Source: Bacteroidales bacterium (lineage in GTDB: Bacteria > Bacteroidota > Bacteroidia > Bacteroidales > Muribaculaceae). Taken from it: 55,893 nucleotides of DNA. The notes beneath the pieces were generated by a model. That model was given only the letters and a program-made list of their open reading frames with translations. It made no database searches and was not told the DNA's origin. The DNA lies in NCBI GenBank assembly GCA_900766975.1, contig CAAFXO010000055.1, forward strand, positions 1 through 55,893. Reading direction: 5' to 3'. Every line of letters starts with the position of its first letter. The stretch's first letter is position 1. The position numbers were made by a program, and so were the translations under genes. This document shows, in pieces, positions 27,274 through 35,667 of this stretch.

Positions 27274-27699
27274 ATGAACTACTATCTTAACGTAAATGGG
27301 ACTGTAGTCGGCCCGATGAATGCACAGCAAGTATTCGCTTACACGGTAGATGCCAACACTATGGTGAGCGTTGATGGCTCAACTTGGCAACCCCTCTACA
27401 CTCAGCCGGAATTGATGCAAATCTTCCAGGCCGGACAAACAGCGCAAGCCGGCAACAGTGAGATCTCATCGAAGAAGACCCTCTGCGGCATCATGGCCCT
27501 ATTCTTCGGCACACTCGGCGTGCACTACTTCATCCTTGGCAAGGTAGGTGGCGGCTTCCTGACTATCCTCTTGTCGCTCGTGACTTGCGGTGCATGGGGT
27601 ATTCTTGTCTTGATCCAAGGCATTATGATGCTCTGCATGACTGATGCTGAGTTCAAGAGAAAATATATCGACAGCACTTCAGTGATGCCATTGTTCTAA
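27274..27699 (+). CDS. GYF_2 and TM2 domain membrane protein
   Basis: The 141-residue protein begins with a GYF_2-like (DUF4339) domain of about 50 residues (YYLNVNGTVVGPMNAQQVF, W near 38). A short linker and a TM2 domain follow: two membrane segments (about 75-95 and 98-122), starting KKTLCGIMALFFGTLGVHYF and joined by a short LGKVGGG turn. Function is unknown in bacteria. It is one of three GYF_2 proteins in this window; the other two carry a different membrane module. It is preceded by an 80-bp spacer and followed by the topoisomerase gene. Confidence 0.85.
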   Translation: MNYYLNVNGTVVGPMNAQQVFAYTVDANTMVSVDGSTWQPLYTQPELMQIFQAGQTAQAGNSEISSKKTLCGIMALFFGTLGVHYFILGKVGGGFLTILLSLVTCGAWGILVLIQGIMMLCMTDAEFKRKYIDSTSVMPLF

Positions 27700-27778
27700 T
27701 GGCGTACTGAGGCTATCGACCTAACCTACGAATAAAAAAAAGAACTTAACCCTGAAAAACTGAGGAGAAACGAGAGAA

Positions 27779-30409
27779 ATGCTTCCACCCACCGACCGAA
27801 AGACCGTGCTATCGGGAATGTTTCAAGACTGGTATCTTGAGTATGCATCATACGTGATACTTGAACGCGCAGTGCCCCATATCGAAGATGGGCTAAAGCC
27901 TGTGCAGCGGCGCATATTACACACGATGCAGCGCCTTGACGACGGACATTTCAACAAGGTGGCGAACGTGGTGGGCCGCACCATGGCATATCACCCACAT
28001 GGCGATGCCTCGATTGGCGATGCGTTGGTGCAGTTGGGTCAGAAGCAGATGCTCATCGACACTCAGGGAAACTGGGGAAACATACTTACCGGAGATTCGG
28101 CAGCCGCACCTCGTTATATCGAGGCGCGTCTGTCGGAGTTTGCGGTGGAGGCAGCTTTTTCGCCCAAGATCACGGAATGGATGCCGAGTTACGACGGGCG
28201 TGATGTCGAGCCGGTGACCCTGCCGATGAAGTTTCCTCTCCTCTTGGCGCAAGGGGTGGAGGGTATCGCCGTCGGCTTGTCGTCGAAAATCCTACCCCAT
28301 AATTTCAACGAAATCCTCGATGCGGCTATCGACTATCTGCATGATCGTCCCTTCCGGCTTCTTCCGGATTTCCAGACAGGAGGATTGCTGGATGCCTCGA
28401 AATATAACGATGGAGCACGCGGCGGATCGGTCAAGGTAAGAGCCAAGATCGAGAAACTCGACAATAAGACACTTGTCATCACCGAGCTCCCCTTCGGCAA
28501 GACGACAGCCACGCTGATATCGTCGATACTCTCGGCGATGGAGAAGGGTAAGATCAAGGTGCGGAGCATCGATGATAACACCTCGAAAGAGGCACGCATC
28601 GTGGTGCATCTGATTCCGGGCTCCAGCTCTGACAAGGCTATCGATGCCCTCTATGCCTTCACCGACTGCGAGGTGTCTATCTCGCCCAACTGCTGTGTGA
28701 TCCGCGACAAGAAACCGGAGTTCCTGTCGGTGAGCGAATTGCTTCGCGATTCGGTCGACCGCACTCGCGACATCTTGCGCCGCGAACTGGAGATTGCCCT
28801 CAACGAGGCTCAAGAGAGTCGGCTCTTCGCTTCGCTCGAGAAGATATTTATCGAGCAACGCATATATAAGGATCGCGCCATCGAGCAAGCCACCGATATG
28901 GAGCAAGCCATCCGCCGAGTCGATGTGCTGCTCGCCCCCTGGAAGGAGAGTTTCTATCGTCCGATCACCGACGAAGACCTTATCAAGCTCTGGGAGATCA
29001 AGATGGGTCGTATCCTGAAGTTCAACTCGTCGAAGGCCGATGAGAAGATCGCCCGTTTGGAGGGTGAGATAGAGCGTCTCAACCATGACATCGAGCATAT
29101 CGATGAGACCACCGAGCGCTGGTATCTCCACCTGAAGGAGAAGTATGGCTATCGCTATCCGCGTCTCACTACGCTCCGCAATTTCGACAGCATTGAGGCG
29201 TCGAAAGTGGCGGAGGCCAATCGTCGTCTCTGCTATGATGCCGAGGGATGCTTCATCGGCACCGGACTCAAGGAGGGTGAGTTCCTCTTCACCTGCTCCG
29301 ATATCGACGATATTCTGGTGATCTATAAGGATGGCACTTACAAGATAGTGAAGGTGACCGAGAAATTATATATCGGTAAGACCAAGAGTATCAAGCCGAT
29401 ATACATCGGTATATTCAAGAAGAACGATCGCCGCACCATCTACAATGTGATCTATCGCAATGGCAAGGGTGGCAATTACTATATGAAGCGATTCTTCATC
29501 ACCGGCTTGACGCGTGAGAAGGAGTATGACATCACCAAGGGAATAGCCGGATCGCGCATCGAGTGGCTTACAGCCAATCCCAATGGGGAGGCAGAGACGG
29601 TGCGAATCACACTTGCCGACAAGGAGGGTGAAGGGGGCAGACGTCCTCGCAACACACGCTTGGTGATCGACTTCGCCAAGCAGCTCATCAAGGGTAAGGA
29701 ATCTTTGGGCAATCTTGTGACCAAGTTCAAGATCGATGATGTCAAGCTTGAGAAGCAGGGCACCTCGACGTTGGGTGGTCGCGAGGTATGGTTCGACCGC
29801 GATGTGATCCGTCTGAATTATGACCATCGCGGCGAGAGCCTCGGCATATTCCAAGGGGATGATAAGGTGCTGGTGATCACCGATGATGGCAATTATTTCA
29901 CATCGTCATATTCAGACTCCAACCACTACTCCGACAATATCTATCGCATCGAGAAGTTTGATGCCAACAAGGAGTGGACGTTGGTGCTTTTCGACAATGC
30001 TTTGGGCTTCCCCTATCTGAAGCGTTTTAAGTTTGAAGTCACCGCCAAGCCGCAGCGTTTCGTTGGTGGCGACGAGGGTGGCAAGATTATGTTGCTGACC
30101 GACAAACCGGCGGCACAACTCTTGGTAACGTTCGGGGGAGATGATGCGGTGCGACCTCCGTTGGAGATTGATGCGGAGTCGTTTATCGCGCTTAAATCGT
30201 TCAAAGCCAAGGGTAAACGCCTCACTCAGTATGCCGTAGCGAGCATCGAAGATGTTACACCCGAGCCAGAACCGACAGAGGATGAAACGGCAGAGGCTAT
30301 AGAGTCGGAGGCAGAGGCTATAGAGTCGGAGGCAGAGGCTATAGAGCCGGAGGCAGAGGAGGAGTCGGCAGAAAATAAGCAACCATCACTGTTTGATGAT
30401 CTCGATTAG
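27779..30409 (+). CDS. parC: DNA topoisomerase IV subunit A-type protein
   Basis: The 876-residue protein has the type IIA topoisomerase breakage-reunion domain: YASYVILERAVPHIEDGLKP at the start, VGRTMAYHPHGDASIGDALV, and the catalytic tyrosine in AAPRYIEARLSEFA. A coiled-coil section (about 380-460) and a beta-pinwheel C-terminal domain (about 480-820) follow. The GyrA box is not seen, which favours ParC over GyrA. The last 40 residues are an acidic tail made of an 18-bp repeat (EAIESEAEAIESEA). The partner B subunit is not in the window; in Bacteroidota it usually lies elsewhere. The stop overlaps the next start. Confidence 0.92.
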   Translation: MLPPTDRKTVLSGMFQDWYLEYASYVILERAVPHIEDGLKPVQRRILHTMQRLDDGHFNKVANVVGRTMAYHPHGDASIGDALVQLGQKQMLIDTQGNWGNILTGDSAAAPRYIEARLSEFAVEAAFSPKITEWMPSYDGRDVEPVTLPMKFPLLLAQGVEGIAVGLSSKILPHNFNEILDAAIDYLHDRPFRLLPDFQTGGLLDASKYNDGARGGSVKVRAKIEKLDNKTLVITELPFGKTTATLISSILSAMEKGKIKVRSIDDNTSKEARIVVHLIPGSSSDKAIDALYAFTDCEVSISPNCCVIRDKKPEFLSVSELLRDSVDRTRDILRRELEIALNEAQESRLFASLEKIFIEQRIYKDRAIEQATDMEQAIRRVDVLLAPWKESFYRPITDEDLIKLWEIKMGRILKFNSSKADEKIARLEGEIERLNHDIEHIDETTERWYLHLKEKYGYRYPRLTTLRNFDSIEASKVAEANRRLCYDAEGCFIGTGLKEGEFLFTCSDIDDILVIYKDGTYKIVKVTEKLYIGKTKSIKPIYIGIFKKNDRRTIYNVIYRNGKGGNYYMKRFFITGLTREKEYDITKGIAGSRIEWLTANPNGEAETVRITLADKEGEGGRRPRNTRLVIDFAKQLIKGKESLGNLVTKFKIDDVKLEKQGTSTLGGREVWFDRDVIRLNYDHRGESLGIFQGDDKVLVITDDGNYFTSSYSDSNHYSDNIYRIEKFDANKEWTLVLFDNALGFPYLKRFKFEVTAKPQRFVGGDEGGKIMLLTDKPAAQLLVTFGGDDAVRPPLEIDAESFIALKSFKAKGKRLTQYAVASIEDVTPEPEPTEDETAEAIESEAEAIESEAEAIEPEAEEESAENKQPSLFDDLD
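30290..30355 (+). repeat. Short tandem repeat in the parC tail
   Basis: About three copies of an 18-bp unit (gaggctatagagtcggag with small changes) encode the acidic Glu/Ala/Ser tail. Copy number is likely to vary between strains. Confidence 0.75.
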
Positions 30410-31193
30410 AGGCATATTGATTGCTATCGTGATGGCATCGGCAGTGGCTGTCGGTGTCAGAGGGGAGGATGTGTCTGAGAGTCGGCCTGTCACTTCTATC
30501 TATAGCATCGAGATAGGAGGTGCACGCGACATATCGACCTATATTTCACCGCTATATTATGAAGGGATGAGTTATTCGCTGACCGGGAGCTGGACGAAAG
30601 CCTTTCAGCGCTGGTCGGATCGCTGCACGATGCGATTCGAGGGAGCGGTGAATTATCATCGGATGCTCAATCAGGCAGAGACGGCACGGATGTATGGGTT
30701 GACCGGAGAATTTGCATGGGGGATGTCGTGGCGCAAGGCATTTGCCCGGAACTGGGAAGTGACAATCGGACCGATGATTGACATCTATGGAGGAGCACTC
30801 TATATACCGCGCAACGGCAATAATCCTGTGACGGCCTTAGCATCGGCGGGGCTTGATCTTTCGGCATCATTAAAATGGAAGACACATATCGGGAGATACA
30901 AAGTAGAGGTGGCGGATGAGATGCGACTGCCGACGCTGTCATGTTTTTTCTCGCCCGAGTATGGGGAGAGTTATTATGAGATATACTTAGGGAATCGCAG
31001 CGGCTTGGCGCATTTCGGCTGGTGGGGTAATGCATTTGGCATCAACAACTTGCTATCGATGCGTATCAACTTCGGCCGCACCGGCATGCAGATAGGCTAC
31101 CGGCTTGACCTACGCACCTTCCGCGCCAACAACTTAGAGACCCAACTAATGCGCAACGCCATAGTAATAGGCATAATCCCCCACGGCTTCTAA
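30396..31193 (+). CDS. DUF3316-like putative outer-membrane protein
   Basis: The 265-residue protein has a signal peptide (about residues 1-23) and then beta-strand-rich sequence with many aromatic and glycine residues, ending in INFGRTGMQIGYRLDLRTF and a C-terminal PHGF. This resembles the DUF3316 family of Bacteroidota, small predicted beta-barrels or beta-sandwich envelope proteins of unknown role. I take the ATG at 30396, which overlaps the parC stop by 14 bp; a TTG one codon earlier is less likely. Overlap suggests translational coupling to parC, although no functional link is known. Confidence 0.65.
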   Translation: MISIRGILIAIVMASAVAVGVRGEDVSESRPVTSIYSIEIGGARDISTYISPLYYEGMSYSLTGSWTKAFQRWSDRCTMRFEGAVNYHRMLNQAETARMYGLTGEFAWGMSWRKAFARNWEVTIGPMIDIYGGALYIPRNGNNPVTALASAGLDLSASLKWKTHIGRYKVEVADEMRLPTLSCFFSPEYGESYYEIYLGNRSGLAHFGWWGNAFGINNLLSMRINFGRTGMQIGYRLDLRTFRANNLETQLMRNAIVIGIIPHGF

Positions 31194-31204
31194 CCCCACC
31201 CTTC

Positions 31205-31219
31205 GAGCGCGTTCCTTAA
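31205..31219 (+). repeat. Copy of GAGCGCGTTCCTTAA
   Basis: A perfect copy of the 15-mer found in tandem at 15772-15801 lies 12 bp after a stop codon, in the spacer between convergent genes. Confidence 0.85.
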
Positions 31220-31259
31220 ATTATATTGTATTTTTGCAAGATTTTGCAACTGAGATATG

Positions 31260-32288
31260 TTATTTGATTTCGGAGGGGGGGATTTGGTCTCCGGGTTGAT
31301 AGGGGCGAGAGGCGTGGCGACCCATTAGGGTATTGTAGTGGCGAGGGTGTAGGGAGTAGCCGGGGCGTACACAGGCTACGTTATGCGGGGTGAATGGTTC
31401 GCCGGGGGCTATTGGCGCCGAGACATATAGCGAGCGGCTCCATTGGCGGCCGGAGCGATCTAATGACTCCGATTCGGGGATTCCGGCTCCGGGATCTAAT
31501 GCCGCTTCAGCCCTTCTTACATCTCTTACCATTGCGGCAAATTCATTGATATCCATCGAGAAGGCAGCATCGGGTCCGCCGATAGAACGGTCGAGTATAA
31601 AATGTTTCTCGATCATCACACTCCCCATAGCAACGCTGAGCATGGGGAGCAAACTCCCCTCAGAGTGGTCGGAGAGACCCACCTTGACGCCATAGCGAGA
31701 GCGCATCTCGGGGATTAAAGAGAGATTGGCATCTTCGATGCGAGCCGGATAAGCCGACGTGCACTTCAAGAGAGTGACATCATAATTACCCTGCTCATGG
31801 CAGGCTTCGATGGCTTCGCGAATTTCTCGATCGGAAGTGACACCGGTGCTGATGACCATAGGTCGACCGAGCCTTGCTGCATAGCGGATCAGATCGAGGT
31901 GCATCGCCTCAAAACTGGCAATCTTATAGATAGGGCAATCGAGCGACTCAAGCAGATCGACAGCTTCGCGATCGAAGGGGGTAGAGAAGCATTGTATGCC
32001 ACATTCGCGAGCCAACTCGAAGAGTTCGGCATGCCATTCGTAGGGGGTATAGGCCTTCTTGTAGAGGTCGTAGAGCCATTCGCCATCCCAGAGTCCCCCC
32101 TTGAGTTGAAAATCGGGAGCCTTGACATCGAGTGTAAGACTCGCCGGCTTATACGTTTGCAACTTCACGGCATCGGCACCCGCCTCGGCGGCGGCGACGA
32201 TCGACCGACGTGCTATCTCAAGATCATGATTATGATTGGCGGAAAGTTCCGCTACGATCATGCACTTATGTTGGGAAAGGCTATCCAT
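31260..32288 (-). CDS. pseI: Pseudaminic acid synthase
   Basis: PseI condenses 2,4-diacetamido-2,4,6-trideoxy-L-altrose with phosphoenolpyruvate to form pseudaminic acid. The 342-residue protein has the NeuB/PseI TIM barrel (AELSANHNHDLEIARRSI, DAVKLQTYKP, FSTPFDREAVD, GLSDHSEGSL, IEKHFILDRSIGGPDAAFS) and a C-terminal antifreeze/SAF-like domain (about 285-340). The sequence around SIGGPDAAFSMD and its place in a pse operon favour PseI over NeuB or LegI. It is the last gene of the minus-strand run and follows pseG by 3 bp. Confidence 0.92.
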   Translation of the reverse strand: MDSLSQHKCMIVAELSANHNHDLEIARRSIVAAAEAGADAVKLQTYKPASLTLDVKAPDFQLKGGLWDGEWLYDLYKKAYTPYEWHAELFELARECGIQCFSTPFDREAVDLLESLDCPIYKIASFEAMHLDLIRYAARLGRPMVISTGVTSDREIREAIEACHEQGNYDVTLLKCTSAYPARIEDANLSLIPEMRSRYGVKVGLSDHSEGSLLPMLSVAMGSVMIEKHFILDRSIGGPDAAFSMDINEFAAMVRDVRRAEAALDPGAGIPESESLDRSGRQWSRSLYVSAPIAPGEPFTPHNVACVRPGYSLHPRHYNTLMGRHASRPYQPGDQIPPSEIK

Positions 32289-32291
32289 GGC

Positions 32292-33281
32292 TTAAAGGGA
32301 TTTGAAAATATCAATAATATCATTACGGCGGCTTGCGAAATCGACCGGTGGCGGGGAGATAAGACACTCCGGAGAGAGGGCATGGCACAAACGCTCACGA
32401 AGAGCGACATCATCATCGAGGAGCGACCCCAAGGGGAAGAACCACCCATGCTCCGCCCCATAATGATAGATCTCCACCTGATTGTCGACATAATGTCCGG
32501 CAGCCACGGGGAGTCGACGTGCGAACGCCTCCATACAGACTGTGCTGGCAGGGAAAATACCAAGATCGGCAGAGTCGAAGAGGTCGACAATCTGACGGGC
32601 ATCCGCCTGACGGATCACTCGGATGCGAGGATCGTCGAGATGAGAGACCGAGACGGTCGGTCCGGCGAGGATATCAAGATGGATATCGGCATATATGTCG
32701 CGCAATAGGGAGATGACCCGATCGGTAAGACGGAAAGGGTCGGCACCCCCCATAGCGAGCACTACCCTATCGACATGATCGGACTGACGCGAATGTGTCG
32801 GGGAGAGGAAAGGTGGACGGAGGAACGACCACTCCGGACCGCCAAAGAACCGAGTATACTCCTCGAGCGAGAAATCCTCCCGCTTTAAAGGGCAGAAAGT
32901 CATCACCACATCCGCCACGAAATGCCTGTCATGCACATCGTCGATACAGACTAACCCTCGGCATCGAGAGCGAACAAGTCGCTGATATTCAGTAGTATAA
33001 TAATAATTATCGAGCACTACGACATCCTCCGGTTCGAGAGACTCTACGAACTTGGCATCGTAGGCATCGCGGACGGCAGCCTCGAGATGGAGAGGTGTAG
33101 CCTGCGCCTCGGCGATAAGGCCGAGTTGATAATCGGAAATGCGAAGAAGGTCGGGATTGAAAGAGGCGACACGGCAATCGAAATCGCGGCTCAGATATGC
33201 CGCGAGAGCCATCGTTCTGACGAAATGACCAAACCCGATAGAACGGGCGGCATCAGCCCTCAACACGACACGACGCTTCAT
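32292..33281 (-). CDS. pseG: UDP-2,4-diacetamido-trideoxy-beta-L-altropyranose hydrolase
   Basis: PseG removes UDP from the fourth intermediate of the pseudaminic acid pathway to give the free sugar used by PseI. The 329-residue protein starts RRVVLRADAARSIGFGHFVR, the glycosyltransferase B-like opening with the catalytic histidine in GFGH, and continues with VVLDNYYYTTEYQ, LVCIDDVHDRHF, VVLAMGGADPF and an EAFARRLPV nucleotide-site region. It is slightly shorter than the Campylobacter enzyme plus acetyltransferase fusions. It starts 12 bp after the pseF/H gene. Confidence 0.9.
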   Translation of the reverse strand: MKRRVVLRADAARSIGFGHFVRTMALAAYLSRDFDCRVASFNPDLLRISDYQLGLIAEAQATPLHLEAAVRDAYDAKFVESLEPEDVVVLDNYYYTTEYQRLVRSRCRGLVCIDDVHDRHFVADVVMTFCPLKREDFSLEEYTRFFGGPEWSFLRPPFLSPTHSRQSDHVDRVVLAMGGADPFRLTDRVISLLRDIYADIHLDILAGPTVSVSHLDDPRIRVIRQADARQIVDLFDSADLGIFPASTVCMEAFARRLPVAAGHYVDNQVEIYHYGAEHGWFFPLGSLLDDDVALRERLCHALSPECLISPPPVDFASRRNDIIDIFKSL

Positions 33282-33293
33282 AGCAAAGAGATA

Positions 33294-34463
33294 TTAGATG
33301 AACGTATCGAAATAAACATACTCCTCATCGCGCTGCGACTCTCGAGCGCCAAGCGAGGCTTCCAACGCCAACGAAGCGGCATTGTCGAGACGCACCTTAG
33401 TGACGATACGACGCAAATCGCGCACCTCAGCGAAATATGTATAGAGTTGAGAGAGAAGTCTATGGGCATGTCCTTGGCGGCGAGCGGCGGCATCGATCCA
33501 TATACCACGCTCCATGCTCTGCTCATCGATACGCTCCATATTGACCGAGCCTACAAACTGCCCCTCGAGTGTAAAGACAGCATAATACTGCTTATCGCGG
33601 CGAGAGGCAAGGCTCTCAACGAACGAGAGATGATCTTCGAAGGCTATCGGCACTTGATTGACCATAAAACGGCGCACATCCGGGGCGTTTCTACCCTCGA
33701 AGACACGTCGGGACACCTCCTGCGACATCCGCGGATAGGGGATGAAGCGATAAGACTCGGTAGAGAACTCCCCGGGCATCGAAAGGAGGGAATATTTGAT
33801 CTCCGCCATCTTCCAGTCGGTGGGGGTATCGAGATCCTGCACCTCCAGCTCAGGGAGGATGATAGGGAGAGTGTCGGGACCCCAGAGAGTGCCGGTGCGG
33901 CGGAAAGCCTCGACAGTAGAGAAATAGAACTGTCCGGCATCATGATAGGTCTTGCGAAGGTCTTGCGAGCGAGACTTGGCATACTCGGGATGAAGCATAC
34001 CGATTCGACCGGAGTCGCCTATGACGAGGCAACGCTGAGTCGGATAAGAATACTCCACACAAGTGAAGGCAGCCTCCGCCTGGCGGCGAGCCAGAATATC
34101 GGCGGCACTACAGAGTCGATCGGCAGTGATAAAAGGAGCTGTGGCATAAATGCAAGCGAAGGCATCGAACGAACGGCCATCAGCCTCATAACGCTGTAAC
34201 ACCTCGCGGATCACATCGGCAGTAGTGGCGAAATCATCGGCAGTTTCCGCCGAGCGCATGAAAGGCACCGTGGCGCCATAGCGGCGGGCAGTCTCAGCGA
34301 TCTCCGGATCGTCGGTCGACACCATCACCTCATCAAAGCATCCCGACTGCAAGGCGGCACGTATCGAATAGGCTATCACCGGCATGCCGACGAAAGGCTT
34401 CACATTCTTGTGAGGGATCCGCTTGCTGCCGCCACGCGCGGGAATAATGGCGAGAAATTTCAT
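33294..34463 (-). CDS. PseF-PseH fusion: CMP-pseudaminic acid synthetase and N-acetyltransferase
   Basis: This 389-residue protein joins two enzymes of the pathway. Residues 1 to about 230 are a CMP-sugar synthetase (FLAIIPARGGSKRIPHKNVK, VSTDDPEIAE, ACIYATAPFI, DLDTPTDWKMAE), the PseF role of activating pseudaminic acid with CTP. Residues of about 235-389 are a GNAT acetyltransferase with an RRQGHAHRLL acetyl-CoA loop and VRLDNAASLALEASLGA, the fold and place expected for PseH, which acetylates the 4-amino group. The linkage is in frame with no stop or slippery run at the joint. No separate pseH is present, which supports the assignment. The two steps are not consecutive (PseH acts third, PseF last). 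Confidence 0.88.
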   Translation of the reverse strand: MKFLAIIPARGGSKRIPHKNVKPFVGMPVIAYSIRAALQSGCFDEVMVSTDDPEIAETARRYGATVPFMRSAETADDFATTADVIREVLQRYEADGRSFDAFACIYATAPFITADRLCSAADILARRQAEAAFTCVEYSYPTQRCLVIGDSGRIGMLHPEYAKSRSQDLRKTYHDAGQFYFSTVEAFRRTGTLWGPDTLPIILPELEVQDLDTPTDWKMAEIKYSLLSMPGEFSTESYRFIPYPRMSQEVSRRVFEGRNAPDVRRFMVNQVPIAFEDHLSFVESLASRRDKQYYAVFTLEGQFVGSVNMERIDEQSMERGIWIDAAARRQGHAHRLLSQLYTYFAEVRDLRRIVTKVRLDNAASLALEASLGARESQRDEEYVYFDTFI

Positions 34464-34484
34464 AATGACACCTTCCTAATCCTA

Positions 34485-35651
34485 TTAAGACTTCTGAGCC
34501 ACGAACTCACGCACCTTGGCGATGACATACTCCTGCTGCTCATCGCTGAGAGTGGGGAACATCGGGAGGCTCAGGCAATGACGATAATACTCCTCGACCA
34601 CCGGGAGAGAGCCATCGGCCCATCCGAATTGACGGTAATAAGGCATCAGATGGAGAGGGACATAATGCACCTGCGCCAAGACCCCCTGCGAGCGCAAGAA
34701 ATCATAGAGGCCCTTGCGGTCGGGCACCTGGATGACATAAAGATGGAACGCATGGCAGATATCGTCGGCACGGTGAGGAGTCACCACCTCGGGCATATCG
34801 GCGAAAGCCTCGTCATATCGGCGAGCGATCTGCTGACGGCGATCGAGGCCGGCGGCGGCGCGATCGAGTTGGGAGATGCCGAGAGCGGCTTGGAAATCGG
34901 TGAGGCGATAATTAAAGCCGAGATCTTGCATCTCATAATACCAACCGCCGTCACAGCGAGTCAACGCCTCCGGGTCGCGAGTGATGCCATGAGTGCGGAA
35001 GAGGTTTAGACGCTTATAGAGGTCGGGATTGGCAGTAGTGACCATACCCCCTTCGCCGGTGGCTATATGCTTGACAGGATGGAACGAGAAGACCGTGCAA
35101 TCGGCAAAGCGAGAATTGCCGGTGAGTTGACGAGCGCCCTTCGAGTCGGTGTACCAAGCGCCCGGTGCATGGCAAGCATCCTCGATGATCCAGAGGCCGA
35201 AACGGTCGGCGATCTCGCGGAATCGCTCCAGATTGTGGGGGTATCCGGCGAAATCGACAATCACCATGCCGGCGAAGGTGCCGGCGGGATTCTCCTCAAG
35301 GATCTTAAGGAGTTTATTCTCATCCATCAGATAAGTCTTCGGATCGATATCACAGAAAGTGACATCGCCGCCGCAATAGCGGATGCAATTGGCAGAGGCA
35401 GCGAAAGTCATCGGGGTAACGATGACACGATCGCCCGGCTTGACATCGAGCGCCTTGGCGGCGATATGGAGTCCGGAGGTGGCATTATTGACAGCCACGG
35501 CGTATGGGGCACCGACATAGTCGGCAAACTTACGTTCGAACTCCGGTATGCGAGGTCCCTGGGTGAGGTAATCGCTACGGAGCGTTTCGACCACAGCCTC
35601 GATATCCTCCGGAGTGATGTTCTGACGGCCGTAAGGGATAGGTTTGTTCAT
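34485..35651 (-). CDS. pseC: UDP-4-amino-4,6-dideoxy-N-acetyl-beta-L-altrosamine transaminase
   Basis: PseC transfers an amino group from glutamate to the 4-keto product of PseB, using PLP. The 388-residue protein is a DegT/DnrJ/EryC1-family aminotransferase with YGRQNITPEDIEAVVETLRS at the start, the AVNNATSGLHIAAKAL phosphate-binding region, IEDACHAPGA, and the PLP lysine in FSFHPVKHIATGEGG. It follows pseB by 16 bp, in pathway order. The length is normal for the family. Confidence 0.93.
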   Translation of the reverse strand: MNKPIPYGRQNITPEDIEAVVETLRSDYLTQGPRIPEFERKFADYVGAPYAVAVNNATSGLHIAAKALDVKPGDRVIVTPMTFAASANCIRYCGGDVTFCDIDPKTYLMDENKLLKILEENPAGTFAGMVIVDFAGYPHNLERFREIADRFGLWIIEDACHAPGAWYTDSKGARQLTGNSRFADCTVFSFHPVKHIATGEGGMVTTANPDLYKRLNLFRTHGITRDPEALTRCDGGWYYEMQDLGFNYRLTDFQAALGISQLDRAAAGLDRRQQIARRYDEAFADMPEVVTPHRADDICHAFHLYVIQVPDRKGLYDFLRSQGVLAQVHYVPLHLMPYYRQFGWADGSLPVVEEYYRHCLSLPMFPTLSDEQQEYVIAKVREFVAQKS

Positions 35652-35667
35652 AACTTAGAGTCTCCTA

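Noticed and set aside
27779..30409. GyrA instead of ParC
   Set aside because: No GyrA box was seen and the C-terminal domain ends in an acidic repeat tail; the call stays ParC-type with some doubt.
31260..32288. NeuB (N-acetylneuraminate synthase) or LegI as the name of this gene
   Set aside because: The pseB, pseC, pseG and pseF/H neighbours and the SIGGPDAAFSMD segment favour pseudaminic acid synthase.
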